Of a stretch of DNA of 64,000 bases, positions 27,338 to 34,814 are shown piece after piece. The position numbers and the translations under genes were made by a program. Each line of letters begins with the position of its first letter. Position 1 is the first letter of the stretch. Source of the DNA: DAOUFU01 sp034429275 (lineage in GTDB: Bacteria > Chloroflexota > Anaerolineae > Aggregatilineales > Aggregatilineaceae); NCBI GenBank assembly GCA_034429275.1, contig DAOUFU010000133.1, positions 9,407-73,406 of the forward strand, in the 5' to 3' direction. Under the pieces are notes generated by a model, which saw nothing but the letters and a program-made list of their open reading frames with translations, made no database searches and was not told the origin of the DNA.

Positions 27338-28069
27338 ATGCCCGATCGTGCACCTGTAACGATTTCTTTTTCGGCAGCGGCGACGGCGCGCGCAGTGTGT
27401 GTCGCGCCCGATGCTTCGCCACAAGAGACGGTGGCGGCGCTGGCTCTGCCCCCTTTCAACGGCGTGATGGTGGTTCATGGCGGCGCGGCCAGGATGGAAG
27501 ACGCGGTGAAGGACGAGGTACAGCGTTTTGCAGATCAAACCCTCGCGCCATTCGCCCAGTCACACAGCCTGCTGGTTGTCGATGGCGGGACTGATGTGGG
27601 CGTTCCGGCGATTCTGGGCCAGGCGCGCCAGCGCATCAATGGGACATTTCCGCTGATGGGCGTAGTCCCGTGCCGCCGCGCACTGTATCCGGGTGGCCCG
27701 CCCGCCGACGATTTGCGGATCGCGCTCAACCCGGCGCACAGTCATTTTGTGCTGGTCGAAGGCGACGACTTCGGCGTGGAGTCCAGGTTGATGGTCGGGT
27801 TGGTGGGGGTGCGGAATCCGGGCCTGGCGCTGGTGATCAACGGGGGAGAGATCGTGCTGCGCGAGATTCAGGCCCAGGCGGCGCGTGGCAGCACGCTGGT
27901 CACAGTTCGCGGGTCGGGCCGCATCGCCGATGAACTGGCCGATCCCAACAGCGCGACGCGGCGCGGACTGCCCCCCGGCGCGCGGTTGTATGTTGCGGAC
28001 CTGAGCGCCCCTGCGGCAGCAGTGGCGCTGCTGGAACGGTTGATGTTCCAGCAGCCGCCAATGCGATAG
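27338..28069 (+). CDS. SLOG-domain protein of the LSDAT (TRPM-like) family
   Basis: A 243-residue cytoplasmic protein that fits the prokaryotic LSDAT branch of the SLOG superfamily: GVMVVHGGAARMEDAVK (Gly-rich first loop), LLVVDGGTDVGVPAILGQAR, FPLMGVVPCRRALYPGG, NPAHSHFVLVEGDDFGVESR, ALVINGGEIVLREI and LVTVRGSGRIADEL. SLOG domains are predicted to bind or process nucleotide-derived ligands and often sense second messengers in conflict systems. Here the domain stands alone with no effector next to it, so it may be a free-standing enzyme or sensor. ATG at 27338 with AAGGA upstream; GTG at 27305 is an alternative. Confidence 0.82.
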   Translation: MPDRAPVTISFSAAATARAVCVAPDASPQETVAALALPPFNGVMVVHGGAARMEDAVKDEVQRFADQTLAPFAQSHSLLVVDGGTDVGVPAILGQARQRINGTFPLMGVVPCRRALYPGGPPADDLRIALNPAHSHFVLVEGDDFGVESRLMVGLVGVRNPGLALVINGGEIVLREIQAQAARGSTLVTVRGSGRIADELADPNSATRRGLPPGARLYVADLSAPAAAVALLERLMFQQPPMR

Positions 28070-28072
28070 GTG

Positions 28073-28477
28073 CTAAAGGTTTTGGACCTGGTGACGCAGC
28101 GTTTGCAGCCCGGTCACGCCATGATTGACGTGGCGCGGTCTGCCGGTGCGGTCGAGGATGAACGTGGTGGGCACACTCATCACGCCCCAGCGGCTGGCGG
28201 CATCGGGCTGGGCGGTGGCATCCACTTCGATCACCTGCACGCGGTCGCCCAGTTCGGTGAGCAGCTGCCGGATCGCCGGGCGCTGCTGAGTTTTGCACGG
28301 CGCGCAGAACGGCGTCGTGAAGTAGAGAATCGTCGGGACATCGGGCGTCAGCCCGGCCAGCAAGGGATCGCGCGGCGCGATGCGCGTCGCCCGCCGCACT
28401 TCCCAGCAGCAGTACAGTCGGTAGGCGATCACACCCACCGCCGCGAGAATGACCACGATCAACACGCGCTCGATCAT
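28073..28477 (-). CDS. Membrane-anchored thioredoxin-like protein
   Basis: A 134-residue protein. One N-terminal transmembrane helix (VLIVVILAAVGVIAYRLYCC) anchors a thioredoxin domain with active site TPFCAPCK and the cis-Pro segment MSVPTTFIL. The CAPC dithiol should be redox-active, either facing the outside or the cytoplasm depending on topology. The start overlaps the stop of the DUF4395 gene (ATGA), so the two are translated together. Pairs of DUF4395 membrane protein and thioredoxin are widespread; the pair probably moves reducing power across the membrane or serves thiol metabolism (inference). Confidence 0.88.
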   Translation of the reverse strand: MIERVLIVVILAAVGVIAYRLYCCWEVRRATRIAPRDPLLAGLTPDVPTILYFTTPFCAPCKTQQRPAIRQLLTELGDRVQVIEVDATAQPDAASRWGVMSVPTTFILDRTGRPRHVNHGVTGLQTLRHQVQNL

Positions 28478-28944
28478 TGCATTCCCTCCACCGGGGCATG
28501 GTCAAAACCGGGCACGCCCAGCCGGTTCAGCCAGTAGTACATGGTGCAGCCTGCGCACCAGCCCGCCCACAGGTTCAGATTCGCCAGCACGATAACCACC
28601 GCGATCAGTATCCAGCCCAGGACCGGCAGCCCGGCCATCAGTGCCGCCGTGCCGCCCAGCACCATGATCGAGCCGACGAGTTGGGCGAAGCGGTGCGGCT
28701 CCGGGTTATCGACTTCGACGCGCGGCGCGACCAGCCCTGCCGGGCGCAGCACGTGGCGATAGAGCCGGGTGAACAGGCCCGCCGGGGGAAAGATCGCGCT
28801 CACCAACATGATCAGGCCGGTGATGCCAGCCAGAAGGGGCAGATCGAGCACAAATGCCAGCACCAGCAGGCCGATCGTACAGCTCTGGTTGACCCGAATC
28901 GCGCTGTGATCGACCTGGCGGAGCAGTTGAGCATGTGTGGTCAT
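28474..28944 (-). CDS. DUF4395 integral membrane protein
   Basis: A 156-residue polytopic membrane protein with four hydrophobic segments. It starts with VDHSAIRVNQSCTIGLLVLA, the DUF4395 opening with a conserved Asn-Gln-x-Cys-like stretch, and ends with LWAGWCAGCTMYYWLNRLG, in which two Cys (WCAGC) form a possible redox pair. Family members occur beside thioredoxin-like and rhodanese genes. ATG at 28944 is preceded by AGGTG; the open frame to 29040 is not homologous. Two inverted repeats upstream (28975-28992 and 29027-29041) may regulate it. Confidence 0.85.
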   Translation of the reverse strand: MTTHAQLLRQVDHSAIRVNQSCTIGLLVLAFVLDLPLLAGITGLIMLVSAIFPPAGLFTRLYRHVLRPAGLVAPRVEVDNPEPHRFAQLVGSIMVLGGTAALMAGLPVLGWILIAVVIVLANLNLWAGWCAGCTMYYWLNRLGVPGFDHAPVEGMQ

Positions 28945-28974
28945 ATCGGCACCTGTCTTTCCTGGCACGCGGAA

Positions 28975-29041
28975 TTGTGCGCGTGTACACAATACGTTAT
29001 TGGTGGAGATTCTAGGGATAAACAAGATTGTTGTCAACAAT
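28975..29041. promoter_or_regulatory. Two inverted repeats upstream of the DUF4395/thioredoxin operon
   Basis: TTGTG-n8-CACAA at 28975-28992 (containing GTGTACAC) and ATTGTTG-T-CAACAAT at 29027-29041, a perfect 7-bp arm palindrome. The region is AT-rich relative to its surroundings. These look like operators for a dimeric regulator, possibly redox-responsive; no regulator gene is adjacent. Confidence 0.4.
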
Positions 29042-29114
29042 ATTTGGTCATTGTGCCAGGGGAGAACTGAGGTCTCAGCGAACTCTCACTTCGGGGAGCA
29101 CGAGTACCAGTGCG

Positions 29115-29639
29115 TCAGGGGGCCTGGTTCTGGCGGATGGTGGCTTGCAGGCCGGCGATCAGCGCCTCGCGCTCGGCGTCCGTCAGGCGGCCCTTCGGAT
29201 TCATCAGGCGATAGGTGCCGGGCGGCATGGTGCCATCGCGGATCTCGCGCGCGATGCGCTCGCTGAGCGTCGGCGGCGGGAAGGGATTGGCCGGATCGAC
29301 ATAGTCATCGTCCAGGTGGCGATCCCAATCGGAGAAGTTGAGCGCTTCGCGCCCCTCGGTCACATCGTACCACGCGATCCACGATGCCGGCGCAATCCGG
29401 GCATACCAGGGCCACACGGTCTCGTTGCTGTGGCAGTCGTAGCAGGCCCGCACGGCGAGATCGCGCGTCTCGGCGGAGTCCCAGACCGGCTCGCGGATCA
29501 CCGGCGGGTTGGCGCGGCTGACCGGGATGATCTGGATGGCGGCCAGCACAACCAGCGCGATCCCGGCGTTGATGAGCAGGGTCCGAATCCACCAGCCGCG
29601 TGTGGGTCGGCTGCCGTGGGGTTGAGGAAGAAAGTTCAT
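29115..29639 (-). CDS. Haem-binding domain protein (single CxxCH)
   Basis: A 174-residue protein with one N-terminal transmembrane or signal segment (IRTLLINAGIALVVLAAIQI) followed by an outward-facing domain. The motif CYDCHSNETVWPWY is a c-type haem site, C-x2-C-H, followed by the WPWY pattern typical of the haem-binding (Haem_bd) family. FPPPTLSERIAREIRDGTMP and YRLMNPKGRLTDAEREALI match the rest of that family. It likely carries electrons or senses redox at the cell surface. The frame is open upstream to 29870, but homology and the membrane segment start at ATG 29639. Confidence 0.88.
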   Translation of the reverse strand: MNFLPQPHGSRPTRGWWIRTLLINAGIALVVLAAIQIIPVSRANPPVIREPVWDSAETRDLAVRACYDCHSNETVWPWYARIAPASWIAWYDVTEGREALNFSDWDRHLDDDYVDPANPFPPPTLSERIAREIRDGTMPPGTYRLMNPKGRLTDAEREALIAGLQATIRQNQAP

Positions 29640-29796
29640 GGCGGCAAGAGGGTGCGCCGGGGCGCGATGCAGGGTCGGACGATGCCGCAGATTATAGCTT
29701 AACGCCGCTCCGGTGACGCATATTCTCGCCGGAACAACGCCGCAGGGCGAACCGCGCCCGGCTCGCCCTGCGAGAGTCATCGTGCCTGCCGACCGC

Positions 29797-30411
29797 CTAT
29801 TTTGCGGCTTTGGGTTTGGCCGGTTTCCACACCTTCCACACCTTGCCCACCAGGTCCGGCCCTGGGACAAGTGTCGGATCGCCCGGATGCCAGCCCGCAG
29901 GCAGGACCTCTTTGGTTGCCCGGTTATGCTGGAATGCCTGCACCTGGCGAATTAGCTCCACAATGTTCCGCCCGACGGGCGGCGTCATCACTTCCATCGC
30001 CTGGATCACCATATCGGGATCGATCAAGAAGCGGCCCCGGATGTTCACTCCGGCGGCCTCGTCGTAGACGCCGTAAACCTGCCCGATCCGCCCGCCTTGA
30101 TCGGCGAGCATCGGCCAGGGTACGCCGCCTTTCACCATCTTCGAAAGTTCTTCTTCCTGCCAGATTTTGTGAGAAAAGTGACTGTCTGTGCTGATGGAAA
30201 GGACCTGCACATCGAGGGCTTGCAGTTCTTCATAGTGGACGGCAACTGCCGCCAGCTCGGTCGGTCAAACAAAGGTGAAATCGCCGGGATAGAAGCACAC
30301 CAGAATCCAGTGACCGGCATAATCGGACAGCTTAACGGGCTTGAACCCGCCGTTTTGATACGCCATCGCCTCGAAATCGGGCGCGGGTTTGCCAACTTGA
30401 GCCAGGGTCAT
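29797..30411 (-). CDS. Selenocysteine peroxiredoxin (AhpC/PrxU type), UGA at 30267-30265
   Basis: A 204-residue 2-Cys-type peroxiredoxin read through one in-frame TGA. Before the TGA the frame gives VGKPAPDFEA and VCFYPGDFTFV; after it, without shift, PTELAAVAVHYEELQALDV, LSISTDSHF and GRFLIDPDMVIQAMEV. In AhpC proteins the residue between FTFV and PTE is the peroxidatic Cys, so UGA most likely encodes Sec. A SECIS-like hairpin follows at 30238-30253. The resolving Cys of AhpC (EVCPA) is Leu here (EVLPAGWHPGD), so reduction must differ from the classic cycle. ATG at 30411 has AAGGAG; an upstream ATG at 30519 with AAAGGA would add 36 residues and may be the true start. The enzyme should reduce peroxides in the cytoplasm. 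Confidence 0.85.
30238..30253 (-). promoter_or_regulatory. SECIS-like hairpin immediately downstream of the UGA codon
   Basis: On the mRNA a 6-bp stem GGCGGC / GCCGUC (one G-U pair) closes an AGUU loop. The loop begins 17 nt after the UGA and has G among its first two bases. Bacterial SECIS elements typically have an apical loop about 16-37 nt from UGA with such a G, so this fits. SelB binding is inferred. Confidence 0.65.
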
Positions 30412-30645
30412 GATCGTCTCCTTCGCAGGGGGTACAGGCGCGCGATCGGCGCTCTCGGCGGGCGCGGACAAGATCGGGCCGCGCACCGGCTGGGTACAGG
30501 AAATCGGGCGTTCGGGCATAGAATCATCCTTTCGCTGCGGCGGCAGGGCGCTGCCGTCAGGATCGGCTGTGGAGGCGAGGCACCGTGCCACCTCGCCAGG
30601 CACGACTGATCTCGTTATAGTCCGGTCAACCGGCGATGGGTAGTA

Positions 30646-30846
30646 TCAAATGTCATCATTCAGCGGGCCGCGGAGGGCGAAGACCTGCCGGGCATTGTGC
30701 AGCCTGCCGAGACAGGTCGCACATCGTCGGAGACAGGCGGAACACAAGCGGGGATAGCAGGGCGAGGCGGATGCGGAGCCGCCGATCGGCGGCTCCGGTA
30801 CGGGCTGCGTCCCAGGATGCGGCAGGTCACGCGGTGGCGCGCTCAT
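30646..30846 (-). CDS. Possible Cys-rich small protein
   Basis: A 66-codon frame that overlaps the end of the ketopantoate reductase gene by ATGA. The second half is Cys-rich: CYPRLCSACLRRCATCLG, followed by a polar tail. C-x4-C-x2-C-x3-C-x2-C could bind zinc. Third codon positions are GC-rich as in neighbouring genes. No homologue is known to me and no independent ribosome site is needed if coupled. It may equally be a chance frame. Confidence 0.35.
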   Translation of the reverse strand: MSAPPRDLPHPGTQPVPEPPIGGSASASPCYPRLCSACLRRCATCLGRLHNARQVFALRGPLNDDI

Positions 30847-31781
30847 TCCACCGGGTCATCATCCTGCGCGGACTGCTCGATGGCCTTGATGGCGTGGAAC
30901 AGCAGGGTATTGACAGGGGTCGGGATAGAGAGCACCTGGCCCAGGGCGATCACCTTGCCCGCGAAGATATCGACCTCGGTCACACGCCCTGCCTCGACGT
31001 CTTGCAGCATCGAGGTTTTGCCCGCCGGGTGGAGCGTGTTCAGCACCGGGTACCATTCCTCGATGGCTGAGGGGGCAAGATCGATGCCCATCTCCCCGGC
31101 CAGTGCGATCACCTCGCGCATGGCGGCTTCCATGATGGCCTGGGCGTGGGGCGAGGTCTGGAAGGCGCGGTAGGGCGCGCGCAGCACAGCGGACGCCTGG
31201 TTGACCCCCACGTTGATCATGAACTTCCACCACATCATGCGCAGCATATCGATCGGGGTCTCGAAGGGGATGCCGCCCTCGGACAGAATCGCCTGGGCGC
31301 GCAGCACACGCGGGCTGAGCGTCTCGTTACGCGCCTCGCCGAAAACCAGCCTGCCGATCTTGCTGTAGGTGATGCAGTTGCCGTCGCGCACGGCGTCGAT
31401 GCCCAGCGCGATGCAGTGCAGCACCTTCTCCCAGCCATATTCCGCCGCGATGATTTCCTCGCTGTCCAGGCCGTTCATCACCGAGAGGATCAGTGTATCC
31501 GGGCCGACACACGTCCGCAGGTCGGGCAGGGAGTCGGCCAGGTGCTGGTGCTTGAGCGCGACGATTACCAGGTCGGCAGGCGGGGCGGAATCGCCGGGGG
31601 TTCGCAGGGGCGGATCAAACCGCGCGCCGTTGAGCACGATGCCTTCACGCAGCAGGCGCTCACGGCGTTCACCACCGGCCACCAATGCGACACAGGCCGG
31701 GTGATGGGCATAGAACCGGCTGGCGTAGACGGCTCCCAGCGCGCCCGCGCCCAGAATCGCTACCGCATGGGGACGCAGCAT
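30843..31781 (-). CDS. panE: 2-dehydropantoate 2-reductase (ketopantoate reductase)
   Basis: A 312-residue NADPH-dependent oxidoreductase that makes pantoate for pantothenate and coenzyme A synthesis. The Rossmann motif is AILGAGALGAVYASRF at the N terminus. LVIVALKHQHLADSL contains the conserved Lys region, and MMWWKFMINVGVNQASAVL is the helical-domain signature with Lys and Asn expected to bind substrate. SSAIEEWYPVLNTLHPAGKTSMLQDVEAGRVTEVDI-like segments (Ser-Met-xx-Asp and Glu) close the active site. AAGGAG precedes the ATG at 31781. ApbA/PanE homologues with other 2-keto-acid substrates exist, so the exact role is likely but not certain. Confidence 0.88.
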   Translation of the reverse strand: MLRPHAVAILGAGALGAVYASRFYAHHPACVALVAGGERRERLLREGIVLNGARFDPPLRTPGDSAPPADLVIVALKHQHLADSLPDLRTCVGPDTLILSVMNGLDSEEIIAAEYGWEKVLHCIALGIDAVRDGNCITYSKIGRLVFGEARNETLSPRVLRAQAILSEGGIPFETPIDMLRMMWWKFMINVGVNQASAVLRAPYRAFQTSPHAQAIMEAAMREVIALAGEMGIDLAPSAIEEWYPVLNTLHPAGKTSMLQDVEAGRVTEVDIFAGKVIALGQVLSIPTPVNTLLFHAIKAIEQSAQDDDPVE

Positions 31782-31813
31782 ACGATCGCTCCTTACTGAT
31801 GGATTGACGACGC

Positions 31814-32353
31814 TCAGTTGAATACGCCGGTGGGATGGCAGCCCAGGTTGGCGCTGCGGGCCGCATCTTCCAGGCTTTGCAGGTAGGTGAACTGGGCGGT
31901 ATCCGGTGGATAGCGGCGCGCTTCGGCCCAGCCGCCCTTGACCAGCTCGGCATTCACGAAGACGTTCCCCACATAGACATAGCGCAGCAGCCGTCCATAA
32001 GAATCGGTGTTGCTCACGTCTTTCACCAGGGTGACCGTCTGACCGCTCACCAGGCGGGCGTTGGCGTTGGTGGCGTCGGTGTAGCAGGGCTGGTCCAGCT
32101 CCGGCGTGTTGACTCCGATGTAGCGCACGCGGTAGGTCTGGCCGTTCATGCGCACGTCGATGGTGTCGCCGTCGATGATGCGGGTGACGGCGGCGGTTTC
32201 GCCAGTCGCGGGCACGATACTCGCGGGCGGAACATAGTCGGTGGGCACGGGGAGCTGGGTGACGGTCACCTCGGATTCGTCGAGCAGGTCACACCCGGCG
32301 AGCGCGATCACCAGCACCAGGATGATCCAAATCAGTCTGCGACGACGGCTCAT
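31814..32353 (-). CDS. Lipoprotein thermonuclease (SNase-like)
   Basis: A 179-residue exported nuclease. The signal peptide ends in lipobox ALAGC (Cys 21). Residues about 55-170 match the staphylococcal nuclease fold: VTRIIDGDTIDVRMNG, YRVRYIGVNTPELDQP (catalytic Arg and Glu), DSYGRLLRYVYVGNVFVN (second Arg) and LVKGGWAEARRYPPDT. All catalytic residues are in place, so calcium-dependent nucleic-acid degradation at the cell surface is expected. AAGGAT precedes the ATG. It sits 33 bp upstream of the ketopantoate reductase gene on the same strand. Confidence 0.9.
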   Translation of the reverse strand: MSRRRRLIWIILVLVIALAGCDLLDESEVTVTQLPVPTDYVPPASIVPATGETAAVTRIIDGDTIDVRMNGQTYRVRYIGVNTPELDQPCYTDATNANARLVSGQTVTLVKDVSNTDSYGRLLRYVYVGNVFVNAELVKGGWAEARRYPPDTAQFTYLQSLEDAARSANLGCHPTGVFN

Positions 32354-32431
32354 AGTAGTTTATCCTTCTCAACACAAAGGCTGGCCGCATTGACCAGCCT
32401 TGTTCCTCGCAATGGCGATTTCCAGCGACCG

Positions 32432-34663
32432 CTATTCGCGCAGCAGCTTGAAGATCACGCAGCCGAGCGGCGGCAGGGTAATGCTCATGCTGTGCGGGTA
32501 ACCGTGCATCCCCCAGGGATCGCTGAAGCGTCCGCCCAGGTTGCCGACATTGCTGCCGCCGTAATATGCGGCATCGCTGTTGAGCATCTCAGCGTAATAG
32601 CCCGGCTCCGGCACGCCGATCCGATAGTCTCCGCGCGGGACGGGCGTGAAGTTGCACGCCACCACCAAAAAATCGCGGCGGTCTTCGGCATAGCGAATAT
32701 AGGTGAAGACGCTCTGGTCGGCGTCGTTGGCCTCAATCCACTGAAAGCCCGCCGGCGAAAAGTCCTGCTCCCAAAGGGCGGGCTGCTGGCGATAGAAGCG
32801 GTTGAGATCGCGCACCCAGCGCTGTACGCCGCGATGGGTGTCATAATTCTCGATCAGGTGCCAGTCGAGGCTGCGGGTTTCGCTCCATTCCTGCCACTGG
32901 GCGATCTCCTGCCCCATGAACATCAGCTTCTTACCAGGGTGGGTGATCTGGTAGCCGTGCAGCAGGCGCAGCGTGGCGAACTTCTGCCACACATCGCCCG
33001 CGATCTTGCCCATCATCGAGCCTTTGCCGTGCACAACCTCATCATGCGAGAGCGAGAGTACAAAGTTCTCGCTGAAGGCATACATGATGGAGAAGGTGAG
33101 CTTGTTGTGGTGCCAGCGGCGGTAGATCGGATCGCGGCTGATGTAGTCGAGCGTGTCGTGCATCCAGCCCATGTTCCACTTGAGCGTGAAGCCCAGACCG
33201 CCCAGGTATGTAGGCCGCGAGACCATCGGCCAGGCGGTCGATTCCTCGGCAATGGTCACCACGCCGGGGAATTCCTCGTGCACGATGTGGTTGGTTTCCT
33301 GCAGGAACTGAATGGCCTGGATATTTTCGTTGCCGCCGTGCTCATTGGCGACCCAAGCGCCATCTTTGCGCCCAAAGTCGAGATAGAGCATCGAGGAAAC
33401 GGCATCCACCCGCAGGCCGTCGGCGTGGTATTTATCCAGCCAGAACAGCGCGTTGCTGATCAGAAAGTTCCGAACCTCGTTGCGCCCATAGTTGAAGATG
33501 TAGGTGCCCCAATCGGGATGCTCGCCCTGGCGCGGATCGGCATGTTCATACAGGTGCGTGCCGTCGAAAAAGCTGAGCGCGAAGCCGTCTTTGGGAAAAT
33601 GCGCAGGCACCCAGTCGAGGATCACGCCGATGTTGCTGCGGTGGCACTGGTCGATGAAGTACATCAGGTCGTGCGGCGTGCCATAGCGGCTGGTGGCGGC
33701 GAAGTAGCCGGTCACCTGGTAGCCCCACGACATATCGAGCGGGTGCTCCATCACCGGCATCAGTTCCACATGGGTATAGCCCATGTCGCGCAGGTAGGGC
33801 ACCAGCGTATGAGCCAGCTCGCGGTAGGTCAGCCATTCCCAGATGCCGGTTTCGGGGTTGTATTTGCGCTTCCACGAGCCGAGATGCGCCTCGTAAATGG
33901 CCATCGGCTTGTTGAGCGCGCTGCCCTCGCGGCGAGCGGTCATCCAGTCGGCATCGCCCCATTCGTAGCGATCAAGATCGATCACCAGCGAGGCCGTGCG
34001 CGGGCGCATCTCCGAAGCATAGCCGAACGGATCGGCCTTCTCGGTCCGGTAACCGGCTATCTGCGAGCGCAGGTCGAATTTGTACTGGGTCCACATATCC
34101 AGGCCGGGGATGAACAGCTCCCACACCCCGCTGAGGCCCTGGCGGTTCATCGGGTGGACGCGCGCATCCCAGTTGTTGAAGGGGCCGATCACACTGACGC
34201 GGTAGGCATTGGGTGCCCACACCGCGAACTGCACGCCGCTCACGCCGTCCACCGTGCGCAGATGCGCGCCGAACTTCTCGTAGCTGCGGCGGAAGCGCCC
34301 CTCGCCCCACAAATAGAGGTCCATCTCGCCGAACCAGAAGCCGGTGAAGCGGTAGGGGTCCTCGAAGGCGACGACCTGGCCGTTGTATTCTTCTGCTTCC
34401 AGGCTGTAGCGCAGGCTCTCGCGCGAGCGGTCGAGCGTCAGCGCAAAGAAGCCGCCCTCGTCCAGCCGTGTCATGACGTGACGTCGGGCTTTGTCCGCGC
34501 CGTCGGAGACGTCGATCACGGTAATGGACCTGGCGGAAGGCCGGAACACGCGAATAGACACGGTAGAGGTGCTGAGTGCGTGCGGCCCCAACAGGCTGAA
34601 TGGGTCACCGTGATCGCCGCTGAGCAGGCTGCGGATCGCATCAGGATGAATCTCATGCGTCAT
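32432..34663 (-). CDS. glgB: 1,4-alpha-glucan branching enzyme (GH13)
   Basis: A 743-residue glycogen branching enzyme of normal length. An N-terminal CBM48-type region (GVSGVQFAVWAPNAYRVSVI) precedes the catalytic barrel. Conserved regions: YTHVELMPVMEHP, DGLRVDAVSSMLYLDFGR (nucleophile Asp), VTIAEESTAWPMVS (acid/base Glu) and LSHDEVVHGKGSMMGKI. The C-terminal beta domain ends normally. It makes alpha-1,6 branches in glycogen in the cytoplasm. No other glg gene is adjacent. A GGGGAG sequence 12 nt upstream of ATG is a weak ribosome site. Confidence 0.96.
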   Translation of the reverse strand: MTHEIHPDAIRSLLSGDHGDPFSLLGPHALSTSTVSIRVFRPSARSITVIDVSDGADKARRHVMTRLDEGGFFALTLDRSRESLRYSLEAEEYNGQVVAFEDPYRFTGFWFGEMDLYLWGEGRFRRSYEKFGAHLRTVDGVSGVQFAVWAPNAYRVSVIGPFNNWDARVHPMNRQGLSGVWELFIPGLDMWTQYKFDLRSQIAGYRTEKADPFGYASEMRPRTASLVIDLDRYEWGDADWMTARREGSALNKPMAIYEAHLGSWKRKYNPETGIWEWLTYRELAHTLVPYLRDMGYTHVELMPVMEHPLDMSWGYQVTGYFAATSRYGTPHDLMYFIDQCHRSNIGVILDWVPAHFPKDGFALSFFDGTHLYEHADPRQGEHPDWGTYIFNYGRNEVRNFLISNALFWLDKYHADGLRVDAVSSMLYLDFGRKDGAWVANEHGGNENIQAIQFLQETNHIVHEEFPGVVTIAEESTAWPMVSRPTYLGGLGFTLKWNMGWMHDTLDYISRDPIYRRWHHNKLTFSIMYAFSENFVLSLSHDEVVHGKGSMMGKIAGDVWQKFATLRLLHGYQITHPGKKLMFMGQEIAQWQEWSETRSLDWHLIENYDTHRGVQRWVRDLNRFYRQQPALWEQDFSPAGFQWIEANDADQSVFTYIRYAEDRRDFLVVACNFTPVPRGDYRIGVPEPGYYAEMLNSDAAYYGGSNVGNLGGRFSDPWGMHGYPHSMSITLPPLGCVIFKLLRE

Positions 34664-34814
34664 GAGCAGGTGTCTCCCCGGAATGAATACGCACCTGGCC
34701 AGAGTATACCCTTCACAGCCCCGCTGCGGCGAATTCGCGGAGCGGCTGCGGGGGCAGCGCGCACCGATCCGCTTGATTGGAGGCGTGCGTTCCGCACTGC
34801 GGACTCAGGCCGCC

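Noticed and set aside
30210..30411. Reading the peroxiredoxin as a pseudogene or frameshifted pair
   Set aside because: Both parts are in the same frame, family similarity continues directly across the TGA, the TGA falls on the catalytic Cys and a SECIS-like hairpin follows.
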